Positions 10,370-24,667 are shown, counted from the stretch's first letter. The stretch: 64,000 nucleotides of DNA from Lineus longissimus (GCF_910592395.1 NC_088313.1:3102501-3166500), one strand, 5' to 3'. Translations and numbers: made by a program. The notes: a model not told the origin generated them from the sequence alone.

Positions 10370-12339
10370 TCATTGTCTAGACGCGTAAATTGGTTCTGTA
10401 AGGGCAGGTTGTGTGGTCAGGGTCTTTATGGCCAAGTATAAGTGACAGAGCCTTGTGGAGGTATCATAACTAAATCCGTTGAACGTGGAATGGTTGATAC
10501 AGGCTTGCAAACACACCATCTTTCTGCTGCACGTCTCCGATTGCATGAGTCGAGTCGCGATGGTAGTTGGGTTGAAAAATTTCAAGAAGTATTGTTGGCA
10601 ACCGCGAACTGAAAGTAAGATAAGACGTGCAGTTTACAAACGACTAAGCTGTGCGTAGATTTAGCAGTACACACTCCATGTTAGTACTGCAAACTTGGTT
10701 GTATCTGGTATGTCGTGTTGCACATTTGAACCAACACATCTTTCCCGAAACTGAAGGACTATATAATTTCAACCACATCTCCGTTTTCGTAGTTTTTAGC
10801 CCAATTCTCCTGCACTAAACATGTCTATTGTATAACCATATGCATTGGCATGGGCCACGTTGCTCAATATTATAGGCGACAGCATTGCCGTTGCCGGTTT
10901 AGGTCCTAACCTTTCATGTCTTTCCCTCGAATGTCTTTAACTACAATCGCCCTCAGAGCTACCTTCCTGCCACCAACCTGACCTCCAATGTATATCCTTT
11001 TTGTTGAAAGAAAATAGCTACTGTGCTTCGTTGCTCCAATCACCTTCCAATCGTTCCTGGAGAGGCCAAATTGAATTGCCAAACCGTAACGCGTACCTTT
11101 ATCACTGTGATAACCAGTGAGATCACCAGCTTGGACCTGTAAAGACATAACAGCTTCACGTAGTACAAACACGAGTAGGCAGGGTTGAAAAAGAGGTAAG
11201 TCAACACACACACGGCGCACAGGGCGACTGGATCGCCATTAAAAGTTGACATTGATATTGCTGATTTGCTCACAATGTCATGCGATTGGATTTTGTCTCT
11301 AGCCCTGCATCTTCTATGTTGTTTTTTCAACTCTATACTCTACTTGTTAGTAACCAACGACAAGCCTTTTACTATTGTTTTAGTATGAGTGCCGGTCACT
11401 TGCAGAGGGTGTATTAAAATCAAAGGAAAATCTATGGCGAGAGAGACCAATTACACGAAACCGTGATTGGTCGTAGCCAGCGGACACAAAAGAAGCAGGC
11501 AAAGAATTTCTTTATTTTATTGGGCGTTAAGCCATGCGAGAGACTTACCCCCCCCCCCCCCCCCCCACCAGCACTGCGATATAAGGGCCTTATTATCTTT
11601 TTGATTAATGAAGTACCAATACATGATGTACACCGTGTTGGTGTCATTCCCAGCATATGTTTTCTTGGCTAATATTTGTAACTTCTTTTTTAGGTGTAAA
11701 GGAATAATCCACTTTCATGGATAAACATCTCAAATATGTCAAATCGTAAATCAAAGTACATTGTAATTACATGTAGTTTCAATAGAGAATCGTTCTTGAC
11801 TCCTGACCGATCAAGCAATAGCTTGATATAGAATTCATGAGTGACAGGGCTTCCTGCTGCAGTGGAAAACAAGTCATTGCGTCGATGCGACAGGCAGACT
11901 ACTAAGTATTCAGAAACAAGCAGACAGTAACCTTGAAGGGTATCGAAAACAATGTCTTATTTCCGATCGTAGAGTCTGTAACCTCTGTTGAGTGGACCAG
12001 GTCGAACGTTTTTGCAACCCCAGGGACGGGTCTGAATATATCCACATAGTACGTTTCGCTGTTGAATCCGTTGTACAGTTGTCATCCGATAACATATCCT
12101 TCTTCTTTGAACATGTACGGAGCAGCCAAATGGACGATAACCCAACCGTTGTAGCTGCCGCGGAGAGCAGTCGGTTCCTGTCCCTGAAGATACACCTCCT
12201 TGCAATTTGGGACAACAGCGACAGTTGGAAATATATCGATAAGCAGGAAACACAATGAGGTAATAAAAACGATTGGGTCAATTGCGATTCCACTCTGGCA
12301 GCTTGACAAACTCGTGATTTCTTCATTAGCATGCCACAT
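10370..12339 (-). pseudogene. PAN-domain protein gene, array copy 2 (nonsense mutation)
   Basis: The same three-exon layout as copy 1: 12339-11932, 11136-10911 and 10608-10370. The start reads MWHANEEI. A Trp codon in the YVIGWQLYN motif has become TGA (12,082-12,084), which would cut the protein to 85 residues before the PAN domain. The rest of the frame, the splice sites and the PAN exon remain open, suggesting a recent loss. The weak donor of the optional short exon is also absent here. Confidence 0.62.
11548..11566. repeat. Poly-C tract in intron of PAN gene copy 2
   Basis: A run of 19 C, the same locus as 1,368-1,383. Confidence 0.9.
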
Positions 12340-12490
12340 CTCTGCTAAAATATATAATGCGGTAAAATGGTTCCCTCTCCAAATTGTACTTCGATTAATG
12401 GATCTTGTATTTCAGAACAAATCTATTCCGGTAAGAAAAGTGATTAATTTAATCCGGTCACAGGTTCAGCGATCCCGTTCCAATCGGTCA

Positions 12491-12498
12491 TATAAAAA
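12491..12498 (+). promoter_or_regulatory. TATA box of small plus-strand gene, copy 2
   Basis: TATAAAAA about 118 bp before the start codon at 12,609, conserved with the other modules. Confidence 0.55.
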
Positions 12499-12608
12499 GG
12501 AAGCGTTGATACAATTACTAGTACGGAAACTCTCAAAAGGCACAGTGCACTACAGACGAGCAGAATGAGTAATTCGCTCGCGATCGACTCTTTAGTGCGA
12601 GAGGTTCT

Positions 12609-13338
12609 ATGACCAGTTTCAAGCCAGGACTGAAGACGCTGCTCTTCTGTGAAAGCGCCCGTGAGCAGGACTCTTGGGAGTGGGCGCTATACATTGTACA
12701 AGACACTAATACTAGTGACTTTCAGCACCGACAAAACGTATCAAGTATCCGGCGCATGGAAAGTACGTATGGCGCCTACGGGTAAGTGACACGTAAGTAG
12801 GACATAAAATTGAGCTTCAGCATCGATTTCATGCGTGTGCAATTTGTAAACAGCTGAAGAGATACCTGGCAATGCAAAATCTCTAATTTCTCCAAACAAA
12901 ACACATCAACGTGATCTACAATATTTCTCAAATCATGATATCATAGAGATAGAAGATGGAAGAGTCTCAATTTAGCTGCAAATGCAATTTAAATTGTTCA
13001 ATATCATACGTACTGCTTCCAGCATGGAATACAGTTCTTGCGTTTTTCCGTATACTTATACGGTAGCACTTGTCGTGTAAACTACACAAACTAATGACGT
13101 CGTTCAGAAGGCGTCACTGCGGATGCATTCGCAAGAATGACACTAGAATGACACATTATGCTGTATGTATCCCTGTACTCCTTTCTGTTACAGGATCCCG
13201 TTTAAGAAAATTTCAGCTTCTTCACAGTTTTCGCAGCTGCCCATTTTGGTCTGCGCCTGGTGGGCAAACATTCTTTATCAACTATTTGAAAACTATATAT
13301 TGAGAAAAGATCACACAAATATAAAAAAAGTGATATAA
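12609..13338 (+). CDS. Candidate small two-exon gene, copy 2
   Basis: Exon 1 (12,609-12,781) begins MTSFKPGLKTLLF and ends at acgg|gtaagt in phase 2. Exon 2 (13,194-13,338) follows acceptor ctgttacag and continues in the matching phase as IPFKKISASSQFSQLP, with a hydrophobic stretch ILVCAWWANILYQLF, to a TAA stop. The result is about 105 residues. No family is recognised. Relative to copy 1 there is a 3-bp in-frame insertion in exon 1. Splice phase agreement, the TATA box and conservation support it; the lack of any homology I can name argues for caution. Confidence 0.35.
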
Positions 13339-13887
13339 TTTTGAGGAGAACTACTTTGGCCGATTCACTCTGCCACTCGCGCGACCTCGTCATAATCGTC
13401 ACGTGGTGACGACGAGGATTGATTTTTCAATAAGGCGACCTGGAATGGTATTCGAAGGACTACGTCCGTTCCCTAGCCTCGTTGTCCCAAGTAGCCCAAC
13501 TGATATTAGTTGAAAATTATACCGCAGATCTGGAGAATAAAGAGGTTCCTGAGAATTGTCGAGCTAGTTACTTCGGAAGATCTGACCTACAAAGAGATTT
13601 GTTCTATTGGACGTTGTTGGTATAGTCGAAAGGATGATTTCACGGCGAGGATCATCGTAATAATGCAAACTGTTGGTGTGATGGTGACTAGGCGGATACT
13701 GCTGTTATCAATTTCTTATCCTAGGTCCATTTGCTGGCTGCAACGCGAGTTGGTCAATAGATGATAGTGATAAATATATAGATGGATGTCGTTTGGAAAG
13801 ATCGATAATTGCTTCTAAAAAGACCATTCAGTTAATCATTATCGGTAAAACTATCTATTGAATTCTAAATTTTCTATTTCACTGCAG

Positions 13888-13953
13888 GTGATCAGGAGGC
13901 TCCAGATTCAGACCGAGTTGTTTCTCGCCACAACTGAGACAAAGACACTCTAA
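13888..13953 (+). other. Candidate 3' exon, module 2
   Basis: Conserved acceptor actgcag and open VIRRLQIQTELFLATTETKT then TAA, as at 3,607. Its link to the small plus-strand gene is unproven. Confidence 0.25.
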
Positions 13954-14763
13954 TATTCTTTGTAGTCCTCTTGATCGATGAGAAAAGAAGAAATACACTA
14001 CACCCATACTACTAAAATGTGAAACGACATTAACACATGTACAATGTAGTTATAGAGATATGAAAAGGTATATTTTCACAAATCAACCGCTCAATGAATG
14101 CAACTGAGTTGGTCAGTATAAACCCAGCAGCACAGAAGCCAGAATGCAGTATGGCGGTATATGATAATGAAGAGCCTATGTAACATTATGGTTATGAAGA
14201 TACAACCCACAGGGATGTTTCATTAAACATAATTATAATAAAAATGTCGCACAAGAGAAAGACCGTTGTCACTCAACCTCGTTTACCCAGGGGTCATTGC
14301 GCGCTCCTGAATGCTAATCAAGTAGACCCCGGATGTAGAGGTTGCAGCTTGGTGCCACGCTGGCCTGTGGCTGCTGCCGTGATAAATATCATGTGACCCG
14401 GAATCATCGCCCTGACCAATCATGGTTGTTATGCTGAAATGGACATCATTTTGGTACCAGGCCATAATTACCAAATTTCCGACGACTGCTTTTTTATGGC
14501 GGATTGTGGTCAAACTCTAATCATTTGTTCTAACTGAATTCTTTGCCTGCTTCAAATAAAGCAGCATTGAACCATGTTGGTACAGAGGCCCTGGTCATAT
14601 CAACACCACTGCTGAGGAAATATCTGAATTCGTTTTGGTCATTATTTGGAAGGGATACGGAACAATTCAGTAAAGGGTTATTTCTATTCTCCGTGCAAAA
14701 ATGACGTGTAATTTCTTTATATCAAACAACCACCTAAACATGAAACCATGGGCACATTCAGGT

Positions 14764-15766
14764 ATACAATTCAATTCAATTCAAATAAGACTTATATAGC
14801 GCAATTATTCAATAACGTATGATTGCTCGGCTACGCTTTGAAAACAAAGTCACCATAATCTCGACTTCAGCACCTTTTTGAATGTGCTCACAGTTGGAGC
14901 ATTTCACACATTCATGTCTAGTCTGTTCCAGAGTTGTGTAGCATACACCACAAAACTTCTGCCACCATATGATGCCAGGCGGTACCTGGGTACTTGGAGC
15001 AAACCTAGGTTCTGGGACCTCAGGGATCGGCTGGGTTCATACAGTTGCACAATATCTGATAGATAGCATGGGGCAAGGTCAGCTTTGCACTTAAACAAAA
15101 GGAGTGACACCTTGAAGTCAATTCTTTGAGGAATAGGAAGCCAGTGTAGCCTCCTGAGCACGGGTGTAATGTGCTGGTCACGACGAGTTCGAGTTATTAT
15201 CCTGGCTGCATGATTTTGTGTAAGTTGGAGTTTGTGCATTAGGTTCTTGGTAATGCCGGCAAGGAGGCTGTTGCAATAATCCAGTCTTGTTAACACAAGG
15301 GATTGGATCAGGAGTTTAGCTGCACTTTCGGTAAGACAATTGCGTATCCGGCCAATGTTCCGAAGATGGTACGTTGCAGATTTTACAACACTATTCACTT
15401 GATTTTCCATTGACATTGTTTGATCGAAAAGAACTCCCAGGTCTCTCACTGGTCCTGTTGTCACTTGGACGTCAATCCCCGCTACTGAGAGGGACTCTAT
15501 ATTGAGACGGTTCAAAGCTTGCTGAGAGCCAAACAACTTTAGTTCAGTTTTCGTTGGGTTCCCCTTGAGCATGTTCTTGGCTAACCAGTCCTGAATCTTG
15601 AGCAGGCAATCCTCTAACTGAACAATTTTCTGCTGTGCTTGCCTATTGGCAATGCAACATAGACTTGAGTGTCGTCAGCGAAGCAATGACGTGGGGTAGA
15701 TAAACTGTCAATCAGGTCGCCAAGTGGTAGGATATAGATAAGGAAAAGAATAGGCCCAAGTACAAG
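14764..15766 (-). mobile_element. 5'-truncated LINE fragment, module 2
   Basis: Same insertion as 4,484-5,483, with the reverse transcriptase FADD box and the LWNRLD end. A CGA-to-TGA change stops the frame after WNRLDMNV (14,904). Its position relative to the receptor is identical, so it was copied with the module. Confidence 0.9.
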
Positions 15767-15770
15767 CAAG

Positions 15771-18700
15771 GTACAACACCTTAACCTCACTGGTAACACC
15801 CTGGGGGACTTCACTGGTAAAGAAGACTTCAAGGATCTGCCAGAGCTAAAGGAACTCCGGTCGAATCATTTTTAGATTTCGTTGTATGGCCCCACAGGTC
15901 CCCGAAGGGAACTGTTTTCCAAAGATGGACCCTTTTTCTTCCTGCACTGATCTCATCCGCATAGGCGCCTTGCAGATCTTTCTGTGGATACTTGGGACCA
16001 TTGCTGTGGGCGGGAATATCCTCGTACTCCTCCTGAGGATATTGACAAAGGAACCAACGACGGCGAACACCACGATCATCACAAGCCTCGCCGTGTCCGA
16101 CCTCCTCATGGGCGTGTACTTGTACATCATCGCGGCAGCGGACACCACATTCAGGGGGTACTACATCGAGGTTGACTGGACCTGGAGGGAGGTCATCGGA
16201 TGTAAGATTACAGGATTCCTCTCCGTCTTATCAAACGAGGTGTCCGTCTTCACTTTGACTATCATGTCAGTGGATCGTTTCCTGGTTGTGGTGTTCCCGT
16301 TCAGTAAGCAAAAGATCAACTTCAAGAAGGCGAAGATATTGGTGGCATCAATATGGATCTTTGGGGACATTTTAGCCGGTGCAAAGTTCTGTGTTGACTA
16401 CTTGCGACATTCGTACTATTCAAAATCTGGCGTCTGCCTCTCGCTCCACCTGACATCAGAACCCGCCCCAGGCTAGGAGTACTAGGACGCCATCTTGTTA
16501 GGACTCAACCTCGTTGTGTTCATGATCATCGCTGTACTATACACTTGGATGTACGTCATCATCAAACGCTCTGTCGATATGATGAAACACAAGACCAGTC
16601 GGAAGAAGGGAGAAAACAAGGAACTAGTCGTTGCCCGCAAGATGGCGCTGATCATCCTGACTGACTTTGCTTGCTGGATGCCCATCATAATTCTAGGTGA
16701 GTAAATATTGGCACATTCGTGTTGAACAGGTTTCAAGCAGAACAACTACACGTCCACTGGTGTTTGACACTCCCGACTCAAACACAATATGTTAATGATA
16801 GTGCTCATGTCGAAAAAACAGTACCGTTTGAGGAGTAAACCAAATCATTGGAGCATATTTCACGATTAATTGGACACCATCGCCACGACTTGGATGCCTC
16901 TATACAAACCATTTCTGGAATCCATGCATGTAGGTGCTGACCTCAAACAGGGGCTACCCTGGGGCCCTTTCGGTCCTATGACATTTGCGACAACATGGTA
17001 TGATACGAAATCGACTCAAGCTTGTGAGTGTAAACTGGATTTTAGTTTAGAGCATCGTAAAAATTAGATGTGGCTGTTCAGTTCGTAATGCCAAGTTGAG
17101 GGAGGAATCATGATAATTCAGTTTTGCGTTTCGCTTTCAGGTTTGGCTGCGATCTCCGGGAAAGTCACGATCCCTGGTGATGTCTACGCCTGGATTGCAG
17201 TATTTGTGCTGCCGATCAACAGCACTATGAACCCAATACTCTACACACTGTCGTCTCTCGATCTCATCAAGTAGGTGACTTAATATTTCCTTTGGATGAC
17301 TCTTACCTTGAATTATGGGTGCTCTAGATGAGCTATGGACGCATTTCGTTATGATTTACAGAATAAATCAAGCATTTACAACCGTGCTTGTGATGTTTAA
17401 GGTTACTGTTTCCTGGCTATTCTTGTGGGTTGCTATAACCTCTGTTAGAGCCAAAAAGCGACTATCAGTGCCATTGTGTAAGACGTTAAGGGCTTCCTCA
17501 TCCACAGTAGACAACTACAATAAACATACTCGTCATTTCATATTTGCTCCTCAAAAGATTGAGACTCGTATATACGGCTCTTAATCTTCGACCAGCCCTA
17601 CCAAGTATTTCCAATTGAAATGACCATCGGCTGATATAACGTTTTTCTTTTAGACTGATATGTGGAAAGAAAGAACCACAGTTGGATTACTCTGGAAGCA
17701 CTAGGACGAATGTGTCTACCCGTAAGTAAAAAGGCTTTTAAATATAAGTACTTATATCAGATATTGACTTGCGGCTGATCCTCCTCTTCGCTGTCCCCCT
17801 AATGATGCAGGGTAAGAGTGAATCTAGCCCAGCGATGCAGCTGATCTCACTCACTTCCAACGAGTTGATATTTCTATGTCAACTGTAGGATTACGGTCCT
17901 GAGTCGTCTGTATTGCAGCACCACTCATGCACTCCAGCGCTCTCTGCATCGCGGGATACGATATCCGCGCAGCGCGAACGGCATCCCGCGTCCTCTTCGT
18001 CGTTTCCCTTCAACAACCTTAGGTTGTCATTCCATCAGTATCTTGGGAAGTTTTGCTAGTTCAGTTCAAGACACGTGTCCAAACCAATTACGCTACTGAT
18101 CTTATAAGGGGGAAAATGGGATAGATCGATCAACAGGGTATGGGAGAGTTGGAGAAATTGGGTTGTTATTCCGTACATTATTTTGGTCAGGATTCCTTTG
18201 GCCAGGGCAAAATTCTACCCTCATGTTTTCCAAAGATCCAAAACAGTTTGAAACTGTTTTGTGGACATACCAACTAATATCGTGGTAACAATGCTATTTG
18301 GAGCTTTTCTTGTTTCCTGACTTTCAGCTGACGAAGATGATGAGGACGGTTCCCCTAAGGTAGTCAACTGTTACCCAGAGGGCAGTCATCTCCTGCCTTA
18401 CGTGGTGGAGGAGTCCAATATGCTGAACCTCGCCCACGCCATGAAGACCGAAACGCCCTCACTGCCGCTGCGGGACATGCGCAGCGTACTAAAGGATGTG
18501 GCCAAAGCCATGGCATCGTTGCATGAAAGAGGCCTGATTGCGAGCAGTTTGACTGTAAATGACGCTGGGATAATTGTCAGCACCGGAAATGAGGTAAGAC
18601 AAGTTGATTTCGGCCACTCTATGGTGATTCACTTTACGAAAGATATTGTCCTTGTGAGCAACAGTTTCTGACACAATGTGCTCTTGCTGTCTCTTTTGAC

Positions 18701-20090
18701 AGCCTTGCTGTGACCCACTGGACTGGCCATCACTTGACTTCTTAAAGGGTAACTACCGGCAAACGTAAGGTAGGTCAGAATTAGTTACGGTACACGAAGT
18801 TGTCGGTAGGGCCTTTTCAGTCTCACTATCGAAACTTTATACCTACCGCTGAATCAAACATGTCTTTTTAGACTTCAAATTTACCTCGTAGTTTCTGCCT
18901 ATAGTCTTCCTTTAAGTGACGCATTTCATGATGCAGTGGCACAAGAGTACTGGCATCTTAAAATCGAGTGTTTCCTTGAATTGTGATACGCCGCGATCAG
19001 TTCGTTTCCCCAAGTCGAAATGTTGGATACTGAAGAATGGATCTTCCACCGATCTGGCCGGCACGGGCGGCCAGCGGTGTGACAGGAAAATTACTGTTGA
19101 ACTAAGGTTGCATAGTAACAATGCATTTTAAAGCAAGTGGCCAACTTTAGCTGTACAATAATCAAACTAGACCATATTATCCTATTTCAGAAAGTAACGA
19201 TGACTTGCAACGTCCAATCGGCATTCCTATGTTCAGGTGTGAAACAAGCCCTGATTCCGCGAGATTTGAAAGATAATATCCAGGATTTCGGCAACCTATG
19301 CAAGCGACTCTTACGTCATCACACCATGAACAAAAATCAGCATTGACGGTTATATATGGGATCAGTTTTTGTTCACTGTGATAGGATATACCAATTGAGT
19401 GCATCGTTTTAAAAGCTGTTTGAGACTTGCTTTCGACGAGTAATTTCATGTTAGGTTATCGACTTGACTCGATGTTGCACCACTAGATTCTATAGGCTCT
19501 CTTAATTGTATTGGCTCGATATCTTAATTTCACTTTTACATGTTCGTGTGTTCGTGTAGATGGGACAGAATTATATGGCTTTTAAGATGTTCGACAATTG
19601 ATTTGCTTGTTCAACATAGACGGTGTGGCGTTTGAACTTGATACGAAGCGTCACGATGAAAACGACCACACACCGATGCGTTACTATGGAAAGGACAACA
19701 AACCGAGCGTCACTATTGAAAGGAAAACGAACTGAACATCACTATTGAAAGGACAACAAACCGATCGTCACTATGGAAAGGAAAACAAACCGAGCGTCAC
19801 TATTGAAAGGACAACAAACCGAGCGTCACTATGGAAAGGAAATCGAACTGAACATCACTATTGAAAGGACAACAAACCGAGCGTCACTATGCAAAGGAAA
19901 ACAAACCGAATAAGATTGCCGTTATGATGCTAACCTTACCGACACGTTCTTGCTATAAGCATGCTGTAACTTGATAATTTCCAATACAATATCTATGCGT
20001 AACACATATTTCTTTCTAACAGGAGAACCCGGCTTACACACGATATATGAGATGATATTCATAGGGCACATCTTCCTCAGTTTTATTAAT
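15771..20090 (+). pseudogene. LGR/GRL101-like GPCR with kinase-like tail, copy B (nonsense in 7TM exon)
   Basis: The LRR remnant starts at 15,771 and the 7TM exon at ATG 15,886, ending at donor 16,696. Two in-frame TAG codons (16,474-16,476 and 16,483-16,485) replace the Trp and Ser of the GWEYS motif seen in copy C, so the receptor stops before TM5. The frame is otherwise open through TM5-TM6 (TDFACWMP). Later exons: 17,141-17,270 (NPILY), 17,654-17,721, 18,328-18,593 (kinase-like tail with ASLHERGLIASS), 18,703-18,769 (TAA at 18,766 after NYRQT), and possibly 20,023-20,090. The tail exon is intact here although the 7TM exon is broken. No transposon is present at the copy A insertion site. 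Confidence 0.85.
19645..19912. repeat. 29-bp minisatellite, module 2 (about 9 copies)
   Basis: Same unit as 9,812-9,962, expanded to about nine copies with the same order of variant units as module 3. Confidence 0.93.
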
Positions 20091-20318
20091 GTATGTACTG
20101 AAAATAAAGATCCAGAGGTTTCGCAATCCACCAAAGAAACAAAACCCGTGAAAATTCTATTTTTTCTGAAATCTTCGCGTATCACAAAAACGAAGAGGCG
20201 TGAAAATTCCTTGACGGTTTACAATTATTATTTCACATTCTCCAAACAGACACAACACAATATAGTAGAACCGCCTTGTCACGCTACTATTACATGTACT
20301 GCGCGGAGTATGTTTACT

Positions 20319-22286
20319 TCATTGTCTAGACGCGCAAATGGGTTCTGCAAGGGCAGGTTGTGTGGTCAGGGTCTTTATGGCCAAGAATAAGTGACAGAGC
20401 CTTGTGGAGGTATCATAACTAAATCCGTTGAACGTGGAATGGTTGATACAGGCCTGCAAACACACCATCTTTCTGCTGCACGTCTCCGATTGCATGAGTC
20501 GAGTTGCGGTGGTAGTTGGGTTGAAAAGTTTCAAGAAGTATTGTTGGCAACCGCGAACTGAAAGTAAGATAAGACGTGCAGTTTACAAACGACTAAGCTT
20601 TGCGTAGATTTACCAGTATACACTCCATGTTAGTACTGCAAACTTGGTTGTATCTGGTATGTCGTGTTGCACATTTGAACCAACACATCTTTCCCGAAAC
20701 TGAAGGACTATATAATTTCAACCACATCTCCGTTTTCGTAGTTTTTAGCCCAATTCTCCTGCACTAAACATGTCTATTGTATAACCATATGCATTGGTAT
20801 GGGCCACGTTGCTCAATATTATAGGCGACAGCATTGCCGTTGTCGGTTCAGGTCCTAACCTTTCATGCCTTTCCCTCGAACGTCTTTAACTACAATCGCC
20901 CTCAGGGCTACCTTCCTGCCTTTAACCCGACGTCCATTGTATATCCTTTTTGTTGAAAGAAAATAGCTACTGTGCTTCCTTACTCCAATCGTCCGCCAAC
21001 CGTTCAGAGAGACGCCAAACTGAGTTGCCAAACCGTGATGCGTACCTTTATCACTGTGATAACCAGTGAGATCACCAGCTTGGACCTGTAAAGACATAAC
21101 AGCTTCATGTAGTACAAACAGGAGTAGGCAGGGCTAAAATGGAGGTAAGTCAACACACACGGTGCACAGGGCGACTGGATCGCCATTAAAAGTTGACATT
21201 GATATTGCTGATTTGCTCACAATGTCATGCGATTGGATATTGTCTCTAGCCCTGCATCTTCTATATTGTTTTTTCAACTCTATACTCTACTTATTAGTAA
21301 CAAACGACAAGCCTTTTACTATTGTTTTATTATGAGTGCGGGTCACTTGAAGAGGGTGTATTAAAATCAAAGGAAAATTTATGGCGAGAGAGACCAATTA
21401 CACGAAACCGTGATTGGTCGTAGCAAGCGGACACAAAAGAAGCAGGCAAAGAATTTCTTTATTTTATTGGGCGTTAAGCCATGCGAGAGACTTACCCCCC
21501 CCCGCCCTCTCCCCCCAGCACTACGATATAAGGGGCTTATTATCTTTTTGATTAATGAAGTACCAATACATGATGTACACCGTGTTGGTGTCTTTCCCAG
21601 CATGCCCAGCAGATGTTTTCTTGGCTAATATTTGTTACTTCTATGTTAGGTGTAAAGGAATAATCCACTTTTATGGTTAACATCTCAAATATGTCATATC
21701 GTATCAAAGTACATTGTAATTAGTTTCAATAGACAATCGTTCTTGACTCCTGACCGATCAAGCAATAGTTTGATATAGAATTCATGAGTGACAGGGATTC
21801 CTGCTGCAGTGGAAAACAAGTCATGGCGTCGATGCGACAGGCAGACTACTAAGTATTTAGAAACAAGCAGACAGTAACCTTAAAGGGTATCGAAAACAAT
21901 GTCTTATTTCCGATCGTAGAGTTTGTAACCTCTGTTGAGTGGACCAGGTCGAACGTCCTGGAAACGCCAGGGACGGGTCTGAATATATCCACATAGTACG
22001 TTTCGCTGTTGATTTTGTTGTACAGTTGCCATCCGATAACATATCCTTCTTCTTTGAACATGTGCGGAGCGGCCAAATGGATGATAACCCAACCGCTGTA
22101 GCTGCCGGGGAGAGCAGTCGGTTCCTGTCCCTGAAGATACACCTCCTTGCAATTTGGGATGACAGCGACAGTTGGAAATATATCGAAAAGCAGCAAACAC
22201 AATGAGGTAATAAAACCTATTGGGTCAATTGCAATTCCACTCTGGCAGCTTGACAAACTCGTGATTTCTTCATTAGCAATACACAT
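20319..22286 (-). CDS. Secreted PAN/apple-domain protein, array copy 3
   Basis: Exons 22286-21879, 21085-20860 and 20557-20319 are all open, with the same phases as copy 1. The start is MCIANEEI, followed by a hydrophobic stretch, YVIGWQLYNKINSETYYVDI, FDLVHSTEV, VQAGDLTGYHSDKG and the PAN cysteine pattern ETCSRKMVCLQACINHST. Substitutions relative to copies 1 and 4 are scattered and none is a stop. Function unknown; a secreted or anchored recognition protein is the reasonable guess. Confidence 0.62.
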
Positions 22287-22437
22287 CTCTGCTAAAATAT
22301 ATAATGCGGTAAAATGGTTCCCTCTCCAAATTGTACTTCGATTAATGTATCTTGTATTTCAGAACAAATCTATTCCGGTAAGAAAAGTGATTAATTTAAT
22401 CCGGTCACAGGTGCAGCGATCCCGTTCCAATCGGTCA

Positions 22438-22445
22438 TATAAAAA
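22438..22445 (+). promoter_or_regulatory. TATA box of small plus-strand gene, copy 3
   Basis: TATAAAAA about 118 bp before the start codon at 22,556. Confidence 0.55.
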
Positions 22446-22555
22446 GGAAGCGTTGATACAATTACTAGTACGGAAACTCTCAAAAGGCACAGTGCACTAC
22501 AGACGAGCAGAATGAGTAACTCGCTCGCGATCGACTCTTTAGTACAAGAGGTTCT

Positions 22556-23249
22556 ATGACCAGTTTCAAGCCAGGACTGAAGACGCTGCTCTTCTGTGAA
22601 AGCGCCCGTGAGCAGGACTCTTGGGAGTGGGCGCTGTACATTGTACAAGACACTAATACTAGTGACCATAAGCACCGTCTAAACCTATCAAGTATCCGCA
22701 TGGAAAATACGTATGGCGCCTACGGGTAAGTGACACATAAGTAGGACATAAAATTGAGCTTCAGCATCGATTTCATGCGTGTGCAATTTGTAAACAGCTG
22801 AAGAGATACCTGGCAATGCAAAATCTCTAATTTCTCCAAAAAAATCATGATATCATAGAGATAGAAAATGAAGAGTCTCAATTTAGCTGCAAATGCAATT
22901 TAAATTGTTCAATATCATACGTACTGCTTCCAGCATGGAATACAGTTCTTGCGTTTTTCCGTATACTTATACGGTAGCACTTGTCGTGTAAACTACACAA
23001 ACTAATGACGTCGTTCAGAAGGCGTCACTGCGGATGCATTCGCAAGAATGACACTAGAATGACACATTATACTGTATGTATCCCTGTACTCCTTTCTGTT
23101 ACAGGATCCCGTTTAAGAAAATTTCAGCTTCTTCACAGTTTTCGCAGCTGCCCATTTTGGTCTGCGCCTGGTGGGCACACATTCTTTATCAACTATTTGA
23201 AAACTATATATTGAGAAAAGATCATACAAATATAAAAAAAGTGATATAA
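22556..23249 (+). CDS. Candidate small two-exon gene, copy 3
   Basis: Exon 1 (22,556-22,725) and exon 2 (23,105-23,249) have the same donor, acceptor and phase as copy 2. Several residue changes near the end of exon 1 (SDHKHRLNLSS in place of SDFQHRQNVSS) keep the frame open. Product unknown. Confidence 0.35.
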
Positions 23250-23794
23250 TTTTGAGGAGAACTACTTTGGCCGATTCACTCTGCCACTCGCGCGACCTCG
23301 TCATAATCGTCACGTGGTGACGACGAGGATTGATTTTTCAATAAGGCGACCTGGAATGGTATTCGAGGGACTACGTCTGTTCCCTAACCTCGTTGTCCCA
23401 AGTAGCCCAACTGATATCAGTTGAAAATTATACCGCAGATCTGGAGAATAAAGACGTTCCTGAGAATTGTCGAGCTAGTTTCTTCGGAAGATCTGACCTA
23501 CAAAGAGATTTGTTCTATTGAACGTTGTTGATATAGTCGAAAGGATGATTTTACGGCGAGGATCATCGTAATAATGCGAACTGTTGGTGTGATACTGACT
23601 GATACTGATGTTATCAATCCTTTATCCTAGGTTCATTTGCTGGCTGCAACGCGAGTTGGTCAATAGATGATGGTGATAAATATATAGATGGATGTCGTTT
23701 GGAAAGATCGATAATTGCTTCTAAAAAGACCATTCAGTTAATCAATTATCGGTAAAACTATCTATTGAATTCTAAATTTTCTATTTCACTGCAG

Positions 23795-23860
23795 GTGATC
23801 AGGAGGCTCCAGATTCAGACCGAGTTGTTTCTCGCCACAACTGAGACAAAGACACTCTAA
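23795..23860 (+). other. Candidate 3' exon, module 3
   Basis: Acceptor cactgcag and the same 21-codon open stretch ending TAA as in the other modules. Confidence 0.25.
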
Positions 23861-24667
23861 TATTCTTTGTAGTCCTCTTGATCGATGAGAAAAGAAGAAA
23901 TACACTACACCCATACTACTAAAATGTGAAGACGACATTAATACATGTACAATGTAGTTGTAGAGATATGAAAAGGTATATTTTCACAACTCAACCCCTC
24001 AATGAATGCAACTGAGTTGGTCAGTACCCACCAGCACAGTAGCCAGAATGCAGTATGGCGGTATATGATAATGAAGAACCTATGTAACATTATGGTTATG
24101 AAGATACAACCCACAGGGATGTTTCATTAAACATAATTATAATAAAAATGTCGCACAAGAGAAAGGCCGTTGTCGCTCAACCTGGTTTACCCAGGGGTCA
24201 TTGCGCGCTCCTGAATGCTAATCAAGTAGACCACGGATGTAGAGGTTGCAGCTTGGTGCCACGCTGGCCTGTGGCTGCTGCCATAATAAATATCATGTGA
24301 CCCGGAACCATCGCACTGACCAATCATGGTTGTTATGCTGAAATGGACATCATTTTGGTACCAGGCCATAATTACCAAATTTTCGACGACTGCTTTTTTA
24401 TGGCGGATTGCGGTCAAACCCTAATCATTTGTTCTAACTGGATTCTTTGCCTGCTTCAAATAAAGTAGCATTGAACCATGTTGGTACAGAGGACCTGGTC
24501 ATATCAACACCACTGCTGAGGAAATATCTGAATTCGTTTTGGTCATTATTTGGAAGGGATACGGAACAATTCAGTAAAGGGTTATTTCTATTCTCCGTGC
24601 AAAAATGACGTGTAATTTCTTTATATCAAACAACCACCTAAACATGAAACCATGGGCACATTCAGGT